Origin: VBCG01 sp963712105
Lineage (GTDB): Bacteria; Pseudomonadota; Gammaproteobacteria; Burkholderiales; Casimicrobiaceae
Length of the DNA: 64,000 bases
Assembly: GCA_963712105.1 (NCBI GenBank)
Contig: CAVQGR010000018.1
Span: forward strand, 1 to 64,000
Direction of reading: 5' to 3'
The notes below the pieces were generated by a model. The model saw nothing but the letters and a program-made list of their open reading frames with translations, did not search any database and was not told where the DNA came from. A program made the position numbers and the translations under genes. Shown here piece by piece: positions 18,285 through 26,087 of this stretch. The stretch's first letter is position 1. The number at the start of each line of letters is the position of its first letter.

Positions 18285-19178
18285 CTACACGCGATCGATA
18301 TGTTTCTCGCCGAACAGTCCTTCGGGACGGAACAGCAGGAACACCAGTGCGATGACGTAGGCGATCCAGCTTTCGATGCCGCCACCGACGAACGGCCCGA
18401 GATAGACTTCGCCGAGCTTCTCGACGGCGCCGATGATCAGGCCACCGACGATCGCCCCCGGAACCGACTCGAAACCGCCAAGAATCAGCACCGGCAACGC
18501 CTTCAGCGCAACGAAGGTCAATGCAAACGAGACGCCGTTGCGCGCGCCCCAAAGCAGGCCGGCCACCAGCGCGACGAAACCGGCAACCGCCCAGACGATG
18601 CCCCAGATCTGCTGCAGCGGGATGCCGATGGACATCGCCGCCTGATGATCGTCGGCCACCGCGCGCAGCGCGCGACCGATCCGCGTCTTCTGGAAGAATA
18701 CCGCCAGACCCGTCACCAGCAGGCCGGACACCAGCGCAGCGAACAGGTCGAACTGACTGACGTTGAGGTCGGCCTTCTGCATCAGCCATTCGAGCGGCTG
18801 GTCCTGGATCCCCAGCTCCAGTCCGTAAGGCGTGCTGCCCCAGACCATCTGCGTCACGCCTTCGAGGAAGAAGGTGAGCCCGATGGTCGCCATGAACAGC
18901 GTGATCTGCGGCTGGTTGACCAGGGGCCGCAGCACGACCTTCTCGGTGAGCAGGCCGAGCACCACCATCGCGATCATGGTGACGCCAAAGGCCACCCAGA
19001 AACTCAGTCCGGACTCCTGCAGCCCGACGAAGGTCAGCGCGGCGAAGAAAATCATCGCGCCCTGGGCGAAGTTGAACACGCCCGACGCCTTGTAGATCAG
19101 CACGAAGCCGAGCGCAACGAGCGAATACATCACGCCCGACAGCAGCCCACCGATGAGGACTTCGAAGAAAAATGACAT
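18285..19178 (-). CDS. livH: Branched-chain-type ABC transporter permease (LivH family)
   Basis: A 297-residue permease with eight or so membrane helices. The opening GLLSGVMYSLVALGFVLIYK and the FNFAQGAM segment are diagnostic for LivH. The cytoplasmic loop RIGRALRAVADDHQAAMSIGI is the coupling helix region. Together with LivM it forms the translocation channel in the inner membrane. It is transcribed with livG upstream (72-base gap) and livM downstream. Confidence 0.92.
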   Translation of the reverse strand: MSFFFEVLIGGLLSGVMYSLVALGFVLIYKASGVFNFAQGAMIFFAALTFVGLQESGLSFWVAFGVTMIAMVVLGLLTEKVVLRPLVNQPQITLFMATIGLTFFLEGVTQMVWGSTPYGLELGIQDQPLEWLMQKADLNVSQFDLFAALVSGLLVTGLAVFFQKTRIGRALRAVADDHQAAMSIGIPLQQIWGIVWAVAGFVALVAGLLWGARNGVSFALTFVALKALPVLILGGFESVPGAIVGGLIIGAVEKLGEVYLGPFVGGGIESWIAYVIALVFLLFRPEGLFGEKHIDRV

Positions 19179-19250
19179 GGGTCAGGGGCGCCTGTCGTTG
19201 TCGCAGTTGTGTTTCGCGTGCCGGATCATCGGAGCCCGTCCCGGCGCCGG

Positions 19251-20066
19251 TCAGTGGGCAACGCCCAGGTAGGCGTCGATGACCGCCTGGTTGTTCCGAA
19301 CGTCCTCGGGCGATCCGTCGCCGATCTTCTTGCCGTAGTCGAGAACGACCACGCGGTCGGAAATGTCCATTACCACGCCCATGTCGTGCTCGATCAGCAC
19401 GATGGTCGTGCCGTACTGCTCGTTGACGTCGAGGATGAAGCGGCACATGTCCTGCTTTTCCTCGACGTTCATCCCGGCCATCGGCTCGTCGAGCAGCAGC
19501 AGCGACGGCTCGGCGGCGAGCGCGCGGGCCAGTTCGACGCGCTTCTGCAACCCGTAGGGCAGACGACCGACCGGCGTCTTGCGCACGTGCTGGATCTCCA
19601 GGAAGTCGATCACCTCCTCCACCTTGTGGCGGTTCTCGAGTTCCTCGCGGCGCGCGCGGCCGAACCAGATCGCCTGCTCGATGAAGCTCGAGCGCATTTT
19701 GAGGTTGCGCCCGGTCATGATGTTGTCCAGCACGCTCATACCGCGGAACAGCGCGATGTTCTGGAACGTCCTGGCGATGCCCTGCGCTGCGGCGGCGTGC
19801 GGGTCCATGTCGCGGCGGACCTTGCCGCGAAAACTGATCGTGCCCTGCTGCGGATGGTAGACGCCGTTGATGACGTTGAGCATCGAGCTCTTGCCGGCGC
19901 CGTTCGGGCCGATGATCGCGCGCACCTCATGCTGGCGCACGTCCATGCTGACGTCGGTCAGCGCCTTCACCCCGCCGAAGGCCAGCGAGATGTTATCGAG
20001 CTTCAGCACGACATCGCCGCTGCGCTTCACCGCCTTGCCGGCATGTTCCCCGCCCTCGGCATTCAT
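19251..20066 (-). CDS. livG: Branched-chain-type ABC transporter ATP-binding protein (LivG family)
   Basis: The 271-residue ATPase has Walker A GPNGAGKS (residues 53-60), a variant signature LPYGLQKRVELARAL and Walker B LLLLDEPMAGMN, then the switch His in LIEHDMG. The variant signature is usual in LivG. Its ATG at 20066 overlaps the stop codon of the acyl-CoA synthetase gene in an ATGA, so ligase and transporter are translationally coupled. The coupling is good evidence that the imported compound is the ligase substrate, though this is inference. Confidence 0.92.
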   Translation of the reverse strand: MNAEGGEHAGKAVKRSGDVVLKLDNISLAFGGVKALTDVSMDVRQHEVRAIIGPNGAGKSSMLNVINGVYHPQQGTISFRGKVRRDMDPHAAAAQGIARTFQNIALFRGMSVLDNIMTGRNLKMRSSFIEQAIWFGRARREELENRHKVEEVIDFLEIQHVRKTPVGRLPYGLQKRVELARALAAEPSLLLLDEPMAGMNVEEKQDMCRFILDVNEQYGTTIVLIEHDMGVVMDISDRVVVLDYGKKIGDGSPEDVRNNQAVIDAYLGVAH

Positions 20067-22003
20067 GCGGCGCGCCTCGCCGACGGCGGAAACGTCTTCG
20101 CGTCCTCGATCCGCAGATCGGCGGCGACCATGTTGGTGCGTCCATCCTCGAAACGTACCAGCGTTTCGATGTGCTGCACCGCCTTGCCCCCGTAGAGGGC
20201 GTCGATCAGCGTCGCGTACTTCTCGGCGACGAAACCCCGGCGCACCTTGCGCGTGCGGGTGAGCTCGTCGTCGTCCGGGTCGAGCTCCTTGTGCAGGATC
20301 AGGAAGCGTTTCACCTGCGAGTCGGCGAGGCCGGCCTCGGTGGCGAGCTCCGCGTTCACGGTTTCGACGCACTCGCGGATCAGCTCGTACACCTCCGCCT
20401 TCTGCGCCAGATCGGTATAGCCGGAATAGGCGAGCCCGCGCCGCTCCGCCCAGTTGCCCACCGATCCCATGTCGATGTTGATGAACGCGCAGACCTTGTC
20501 GCGGCCGTGACCGAAGGCAACCGCCTCCTTGACGTGCGGAAAGAACTTGAGCTTGTTCTCGAGGTAGTTGGGCGCGAACATCGCGCCGCCGGAGAGCTTG
20601 CCAACATCCTTGGCACGATCGATGATCTTCAGCTGGCCGCTGTCGTCGAAGAAGCCGGCGTCGCCGGTGTGGAAAAAGCCCTCGCTGTCGATGGACTCGG
20701 CCGTCGCGTCCGGCCGCTTGTAGTATTCCTTCAGCAGCATCGGTCCGCGCACCAGCACCTCGCCGTTGTCGCCGATCTTCACCTCGACGTTGGGCGCCGG
20801 CTGGCCCACGGTGTCGAGCTTCACGCCGCCGTCGGGCTGCAGGCAGACATAGGCGCAGGTCTCGGTCGAGCCGTAGAGCTGCTTCAGGTTGATGCCGATG
20901 GAGCGATAGAAGCGGAACAGGTCCGGGCCGATCGCCGCGCCCGCCGTGTAGGCGACGCGAACGCGGCTCATGCCCAGCACATTGCGCAGCGGACCGTAGA
21001 TGAACAGGTCGCCGAGCCGGTACTGGAAACGGTCGACCAGGCCGACCGGCTTGCCGTCGAGGATCTCGGCGCCGCAGCGCCGCGCCACGGCCATGTAGTG
21101 ATGGAACAGCCGTCGCTTGGTCCAGCCGGCATCCTCCATGCGAATCATCACCTGGGTCAGCAGGTTCTCGAAAACGCGCGGCGGCGCGAAGTAGTAGGTG
21201 GGACCGATCTCGCGCAGGTCGGTCATCACCGTGTCGCCGGATTCCGGGCAGTTGATGGTAAAGCCGGCGACCATCGCCTGCGCGTAGGAGAAGAGGTTGT
21301 CGCCCACCCAGGCCATCGGCAGGTAGGACAGGATCGACTCCTTCTCGGTCAGCCGGTCGAATTCGATGCCACCCTTGGCGGCGGCGATCAGCGCGCCGTG
21401 CGTCTGGCACACGCCCTTCGGCTTGCCGGTGGTGCCCGACGTGTACAGCATGATCGCGATGTCGTCCGAGGCACCCTTGGCAACCTCGGCATCGAAGAAG
21501 CCGTGGTTCGCACGATCGAATTCCCGGCCGATTTCCAGCAGCCGCTCGTAGCTGGTCACATCGTCGTAATTGCGCAGGCCGCGCGGATCGTCGTAATAGA
21601 TGTGCGCGAGCGTGGGCACCTGCGCCTGCGCCTCGCTCAGCTTGTCGACCTGCTCCTGGTCCTCGACCAGCGCGAAGACGATCTCCGCATCGTTGAGCAC
21701 GAAGGTGATATCCGCAGCCGGGGCGTCCTGGTACATTGGCACGGGAATGCCGCCAAGCGCCTGCGCTGCGCACATCGACCAGTACAGCCGCGGCCGGTTG
21801 TCGCCGATGATGGCCAGGTGCATGCCGCGCTGGAAGCCCTGCGCCGCCAGACCGCAGGCGAGCGCGCGCACTTCGTCGGCGACCTCCGCCCATGACCAGG
21901 TCTGCCAGATGCCGAGGTCCTTTTCGCGCGTGGCCGGATGCGTCGGCCGCACCTTCGCATGGCGCAACAGGTACCGCGGAAACGTGTCCTGGCTCTCCTC
22001 CAT
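20063..22003 (-). CDS. AMP-dependent long-chain-type acyl-CoA synthetase
   Basis: An adenylate-forming ligase of about 646 residues with the P-loop motif YTSGTTGKPKG, LYGSTETCAYV and GFFHTGDAGFFD. It activates a carboxylic acid to its CoA thioester in the cytoplasm. The size and sequence are those of the FadD15/FAA1-like group, often annotated for long-chain fatty acids. In liv-associated clusters such enzymes may use other acids, so the substrate is open. Three in-frame starts exist: GTG at 22027, ATG at 22015 and ATG at 22003. I prefer 22003, which follows GGAGGAG. The end overlaps livG by four bases. Confidence 0.88.
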   Translation of the reverse strand: MEESQDTFPRYLLRHAKVRPTHPATREKDLGIWQTWSWAEVADEVRALACGLAAQGFQRGMHLAIIGDNRPRLYWSMCAAQALGGIPVPMYQDAPAADITFVLNDAEIVFALVEDQEQVDKLSEAQAQVPTLAHIYYDDPRGLRNYDDVTSYERLLEIGREFDRANHGFFDAEVAKGASDDIAIMLYTSGTTGKPKGVCQTHGALIAAAKGGIEFDRLTEKESILSYLPMAWVGDNLFSYAQAMVAGFTINCPESGDTVMTDLREIGPTYYFAPPRVFENLLTQVMIRMEDAGWTKRRLFHHYMAVARRCGAEILDGKPVGLVDRFQYRLGDLFIYGPLRNVLGMSRVRVAYTAGAAIGPDLFRFYRSIGINLKQLYGSTETCAYVCLQPDGGVKLDTVGQPAPNVEVKIGDNGEVLVRGPMLLKEYYKRPDATAESIDSEGFFHTGDAGFFDDSGQLKIIDRAKDVGKLSGGAMFAPNYLENKLKFFPHVKEAVAFGHGRDKVCAFINIDMGSVGNWAERRGLAYSGYTDLAQKAEVYELIRECVETVNAELATEAGLADSQVKRFLILHKELDPDDDELTRTRKVRRGFVAEKYATLIDALYGGKAVQHIETLVRFEDGRTNMVAADLRIEDAKTFPPSARRAA

Positions 22004-22160
22004 CCGCTCCTCCATTCCTGCCGCCACCCGATGCGAGTGAACGTCAGAATTTCCCGGGATGCGCCGTCGTCGCTGGCGGCGGTTTGTATTTTTTGCCCGG
22101 TACGCGTTCGTGCAGGTACCCTATCTTATGTTCATTATCCGGCGGCAACAACCATGCGTC

Positions 22161-22943
22161 TTAACCGCCGGTAAAGACCGGCGGGCGCTTTTCAAGAAAC
22201 GCGGCCATGCCTTCGCGCTTGTCGTCGGTGCCGCACAGCAATCCAAACATGTCCGCCTCGAACGCATTGGCATTGGCCAGATCCAGATCCTGCCCACGCA
22301 CGACCAGATGCTTGCTCATCTGCACGGCCACCGGACCCTTGGCCGCGATCATGCCGGCCAGTTCCAGTCCCTTGTCGAGCAACGCTTCCGGCGCGACCAC
22401 ATGATTGGCGAGGCCGATTGCGTAGGCCTCTCCGGCCTTGACCTGGCGGCCGGTGGTGACCAGTTCCAGCGCCCTCGACTTGCCGACCACGCGCGTCAGC
22501 CGCTGCGTGCCCCCGAAGCCCGGGCAGATGCCGAGGTTGACTTCGGGTTGGCCGAACACCGCCTTCTCCGATGCGACGATGAAGTCGCAGGCCAACGCCA
22601 GTTCGCAGCCTCCGCCAAGCGCGTAGCCGTTGACCAGGGCGATCACCGGGAAGGGCGCCAATTCGAGTGCGCGCAGCGTGGCATGTCCGGCGATGGCGAA
22701 CCCGCGTGCGGCGAGCGGCGTCATCGCGCTCATTGCGGCGATGTCGCCGCCGGCGACAAAGGCTCGGTCACCGGCGCCGGTGACCAGCAGGCAGCGCGCG
22801 CCGGCGGCGGTCACCGCCGCGACTGCCGCGGCAATGTCGACCATCACCGCCGGCGACAGCGCATTGAGCGCCTTGGGCCGGTTGACGGTGAGCAGCCAGA
22901 TGCCAGGGACTTTTTCCTCGAGCAGGATGGTTTCAAAATTCAT
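22161..22943 (-). CDS. Enoyl-CoA hydratase/isomerase family protein
   Basis: A 260-residue crotonase-fold protein. Both catalytic glutamates of enoyl-CoA hydratases are in place: Glu114 in GGGCELALACD and Glu134 in GQPEVNLGICPG. The oxyanion-hole segment AFVAGGDI is present, so hydration of a 2-enoyl-CoA is likely. It lies between the 3-hydroxyacyl-CoA dehydrogenase gene and the acyl-CoA synthetase gene on the same strand, which gives three consecutive beta-oxidation-type steps. A 157-base gap to the synthetase gene holds no recognised element. Confidence 0.88.
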   Translation of the reverse strand: MNFETILLEEKVPGIWLLTVNRPKALNALSPAVMVDIAAAVAAVTAAGARCLLVTGAGDRAFVAGGDIAAMSAMTPLAARGFAIAGHATLRALELAPFPVIALVNGYALGGGCELALACDFIVASEKAVFGQPEVNLGICPGFGGTQRLTRVVGKSRALELVTTGRQVKAGEAYAIGLANHVVAPEALLDKGLELAGMIAAKGPVAVQMSKHLVVRGQDLDLANANAFEADMFGLLCGTDDKREGMAAFLEKRPPVFTGG

Positions 22944-23027
22944 GATGTGGCCCCAACGCTTGCAGCGATGCCACTGTGCGGCCCCGCGAGGGAGCGCTAT
23001 TCGCGCCTTCGGACGGCCCGGCGGCGC

Positions 23028-23894
23028 TCATGACTTTGCCTTGGTGTAATCGTAGAAGCCACGGCCCGACTTGCGTCCAAGGAAGCCCGCGGCGACCATT
23101 TCCTTCAGCAGCGGCGCCGGCCGGTACTTCGGGTCGTTGAAGTCGGCATAGAACACGTTCATCACGGCAAGCATGACGTCGAGTCCGACCATGTCCGCCA
23201 GCGCCAGCGGGCCGATCGGATGGCTGCAACCGAGCTTCATGCCGTTGTCGATTTCCTCGGCGTTGGCCAGGCCTTCCTGCAGCACGAACACGGCCTCGTT
23301 GATCATCGGGCACAGGATGCGGTTGACCACGAAGCCGGGGCTGTTCTTGACCACGATCGGCGTCTTGGTCAGGCGCTTGCCGAAGTCCACGGCGGCGGCG
23401 ACCGCCGCGTCGGACGTTTGCAGGCCGCGCACCAGTTCAAGCAGCGCCATCAGCGGCACCGGATTGAAGAAATGCATGCCGATGAAGGTCGTCGGCCGCG
23501 ACGTGGCGGCGGCGAGCGTGGTGATGGATATCGACGAGGTGTTGGTGGCGAGCAGCGCATCCGGCGCGAGCAGCGCATCGACCTGGCGCAGGATCTTGAG
23601 CTTGAGCTCCAGATTCTCCGTTGCCGCCTCGATCACCAGGTCGCAGGCGGCAAGATCGCCGTAGGCCGTCGTGCCCTTGATCCGGCCGAGCACCGTGGCT
23701 TTGTCGGCGGCGGTGAGCTTGTCCTTCTTGATCAGGCGGTCGAGACTTCCGGTAATGGAGGCGAGACCGCGTTGCACGGCGGCGTCGGCGATGTCGAGCA
23801 TCACGACCGGCAGGCCGACGGCAGCGCAGGCCTGGGCTATGCCGTTGCCCATGGTGCCGGCGCCGATGACACCCACGCTTTCGATTTTTTTCAT
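23028..23894 (-). CDS. 3-hydroxybutyryl-CoA (3-hydroxyacyl-CoA) dehydrogenase
   Basis: The 288-residue protein has the NAD-binding start VGVIGAGTMGNGIAQACA and the catalytic region GMHFFNPVPLMALLELVRG with the active-site His. The C-terminal domain has LADMVGLDVMLAVM. It oxidises 3-hydroxyacyl-CoA to 3-ketoacyl-CoA with NAD+. It is a stand-alone enzyme, not fused to a hydratase. The ATG at 23894 is used; a GTG three codons earlier is possible, and neither has a strong ribosome site. It is the first gene of the minus-strand catabolic/uptake run and follows the TetR gene after 79 bases. Confidence 0.9.
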   Translation of the reverse strand: MKKIESVGVIGAGTMGNGIAQACAAVGLPVVMLDIADAAVQRGLASITGSLDRLIKKDKLTAADKATVLGRIKGTTAYGDLAACDLVIEAATENLELKLKILRQVDALLAPDALLATNTSSISITTLAAATSRPTTFIGMHFFNPVPLMALLELVRGLQTSDAAVAAAVDFGKRLTKTPIVVKNSPGFVVNRILCPMINEAVFVLQEGLANAEEIDNGMKLGCSHPIGPLALADMVGLDVMLAVMNVFYADFNDPKYRPAPLLKEMVAAGFLGRKSGRGFYDYTKAKS

Positions 23895-23973
23895 GGGATC
23901 CACGCAATAGAGGAGTCAAAGAACCGCCTATTATGCCTGCGCCAGGTGGTCCGGCCCGGCGCGCTCGTGGTGG

Positions 23974-24648
23974 CTACACCACCACGATCTTCGGATGCAC
24001 CCGGGGCATGCCGCGCGAAATGCGACGCGGCGGACTGGCGCGCAAACCGGCAAGCATGGCGTCGATCAGTGCGGGCGCGGCCGTCGCGAGGTCGTAGGCG
24101 GCCGGGTCGAGCACCCACTCATGCATGATGCCGACCATCAGCGCGTGCAGCGCCTGCGTTGCAAGCGCCGGATCGGTATCGACGGGCAACTGGCCACAGG
24201 CAGCAGCCTGCGCGACCAGGCCGCGGATCTCGCCCAGGCACTGGGTGCGCTCGACCCGCATCCCCGCCGCGAAATCCGCCAGTTCACCGACCAGTTCACT
24301 CTTGTGGAACAGGATTTCAAAGACATTCTGCGTGCGTGCATCGGAGGCGAGCCGGGTGAGCGCCCCCAGGAAGAGCGTGCGCAGCGTGCCCAGCGGATCG
24401 GTGGCCGCATGCGGCATCGCGCGCTCGAACATGGCGTCGAGAGGCAACGTGGCGCGCTCGCACATGGCGCGAAACAGCTCGACCTTGTCGCGGAAATGCC
24501 AGTAGACGGCACCCCGGGTGACCCCGGCCGCCGTCGCGACCTCCGCCAGCGACGTGCGCGACACGCCGCGCAGGCGGAACTCGCGTTCCGCCGCGTCGAG
24601 CAGGCGTTCGCGCGTTTCGAGCGCCTCGGTCCTGGTTCTGCGTACCAT
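23974..24648 (-). CDS. TetR/AcrR-family repressor of the RND pump
   Basis: A 224-residue regulator with an N-terminal helix-turn-helix (residues 12-60; TSLAEVATAAGVTRGAVYWHF) of the AcrR/TtgR group and a variable ligand-binding domain. It is divergent from the pump operon, and the 30-bp palindrome between them is almost certainly its operator. It should repress the pump and itself until a toxic ligand binds. The ATG at 24648 (MVRRTRTEALETRERLL) is the family-typical start; a longer version would run through the operator. Confidence 0.88.
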   Translation of the reverse strand: MVRRTRTEALETRERLLDAAEREFRLRGVSRTSLAEVATAAGVTRGAVYWHFRDKVELFRAMCERATLPLDAMFERAMPHAATDPLGTLRTLFLGALTRLASDARTQNVFEILFHKSELVGELADFAAGMRVERTQCLGEIRGLVAQAAACGQLPVDTDPALATQALHALMVGIMHEWVLDPAAYDLATAAPALIDAMLAGLRASPPRRISRGMPRVHPKIVVV

Positions 24649-24710
24649 AGGCAGTTTCCCGTTCGGATGCCCGGGCTCGTATCCAATGCGTCGGCCCGAA
24701 CCTTTCCACA

Positions 24711-24740
24711 CTTTACAAACATTCTAGAATGTATGTAAAG
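24711..24740. promoter_or_regulatory. Operator palindrome between tetR and the RND pump operon
   Basis: A 30-bp inverted repeat centred on TA, with half-sites CTTTACAAACATTC and GAATGTATGTAAAG. The halves match at all but one position each. The core resembles the ACATACATT/AATGTATGT operators of AcrR and TtgR. It lies 63 bases before the adaptor start and 63 bases before the tetR start, and includes TTTACA that may serve as a -35. Confidence 0.8.
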
Positions 24741-24802
24741 TATTTCATCGCTTGCGCCCCGGTGCCGCCGGTGGCGCCAGCAGCTTCGCCAGGAGTTCCG
24801 CC

Positions 24803-26071
24803 ATGTTCCGCCTCTCCCGCCACGCAGTTCCATTCGCCGTCGTCATGGCTCTGGCTGCCTGCGGTGAGCCACAGCAGGGCGGAGGCTTTCACGGCTTTCC
24901 GCCCGTCGCGGTGACAACCCTGCTGGTGCAACCGCGCAACCTTCCGGCCAGCTACGAGTACGTCGGGCAGACCGCCGGCTCGAAGGAGGTCGAGGTGCGG
25001 GCGCGGGTGACCGGCATTCTCGAGCGCCGGTTGTTCCAGGAGGGCGCGCCGGTTACGGCCGGGCAGGCACTGTTCCAGATCGACCCCAGGCTGCTCGAAA
25101 CGCAGACCGCCGCGCTGGAGGCGGAACTGGCGCGCACGCGGGCCCAGAAAGCCCAGGCCGACCGCGAAGTCGCGCGCCTCAAACCGCTTGCCGAACGTCG
25201 GGCCATCGGCCAGAAGGAGGCCGACGATGCAGTTTCCGCCGCGGAACTTGCTGCCGCCTCGATCAGGGTCGCCGAGGCGCGCCTTGCTGAAGCGCAGCTC
25301 AATCTCGGCTATACCCGCGTGACGGCGCCCATAGCCGGACTTTCCAGCCGCGCCCCCCGGTCCGAAGGCAGCCTGGTCGCCGCCAACGAAACGCTGCTGA
25401 CAACGATTTCGCAGGTCGACCCGATGTGGATTCCGTTTTCCATTGCCGAAAATGACCAGCTCGCGCTCAATCGCGCGGTGAAGGAAGGCCGTTTGACGCT
25501 GCCGCGCGGCAACGCCTACGACGTCACCGTGCGCCTCGCCGACGGGACCACGCTGGCACGCAAGGGCCGCATCAATTTCTCCGACACGCGGATCAACCCG
25601 GCCACCGGCAGCTTCGAAATGCGGGCCGAGGTGGCCAATTCGGACCACGCGCTCAAGCCCGGCCAATTCGTGCGCGTGCGGCTCGACGGCGCCGTGCGCA
25701 ACAACGCGCTGGCGGTGCCGCAGATTGCGGTACTTGATGGTCCCGAAGGCAAGTTCGTCTATGTCCCGGGCAAGGACAAGACAGGCAAGGACATCGCGCA
25801 GGTGCGCTCGATCACGCTGGGCAGCTGGGTCGAGGTCGATGGTGCCAACCTCTGGGTCGTCGAATCGGGCCTGAAGGCCGGCGACGCGGTCATCGTCGAC
25901 GGTGTGGCCAAACTGCAACCCGGCGGGGCAATCGTACTGCCCGGGTCGGCCGCAGCCCCGCCCGCAGGCGCACCGCCCGCCACCACGTCCACGCCGGCAA
26001 AGGACGCCTCGGCTACGTCCGCGACTCCACCCGCCAAGGACGCTGCGCCCAAGTCCGGCGCCAAATCGTAG
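24803..26071 (+). CDS. RND efflux periplasmic adaptor (membrane fusion) lipoprotein
   Basis: The 422-residue protein starts with a lipoprotein signal (ALAAC, Cys near residue 20). It then shows the adaptor order: beta-barrel/lipoyl halves (VTGILERRLFQEGAPVTAGQALFQIDP), an alpha-helical hairpin (about residues 90-155) and the second lipoyl half (LNLGYTRVTAPIAGL). The membrane-proximal domain follows, then a Pro/Ala/Lys-rich tail of about 45 residues. It links the inner-membrane pump to the outer-membrane channel. The ATG follows AGGAG. The pump gene follows within 17 bases. Confidence 0.92.
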   Translation: MFRLSRHAVPFAVVMALAACGEPQQGGGFHGFPPVAVTTLLVQPRNLPASYEYVGQTAGSKEVEVRARVTGILERRLFQEGAPVTAGQALFQIDPRLLETQTAALEAELARTRAQKAQADREVARLKPLAERRAIGQKEADDAVSAAELAAASIRVAEARLAEAQLNLGYTRVTAPIAGLSSRAPRSEGSLVAANETLLTTISQVDPMWIPFSIAENDQLALNRAVKEGRLTLPRGNAYDVTVRLADGTTLARKGRINFSDTRINPATGSFEMRAEVANSDHALKPGQFVRVRLDGAVRNNALAVPQIAVLDGPEGKFVYVPGKDKTGKDIAQVRSITLGSWVEVDGANLWVVESGLKAGDAVIVDGVAKLQPGGAIVLPGSAAAPPAGAPPATTSTPAKDASATSATPPAKDAAPKSGAKS

Positions 26072-26087
26072 GGCGCCTGACACCGCC

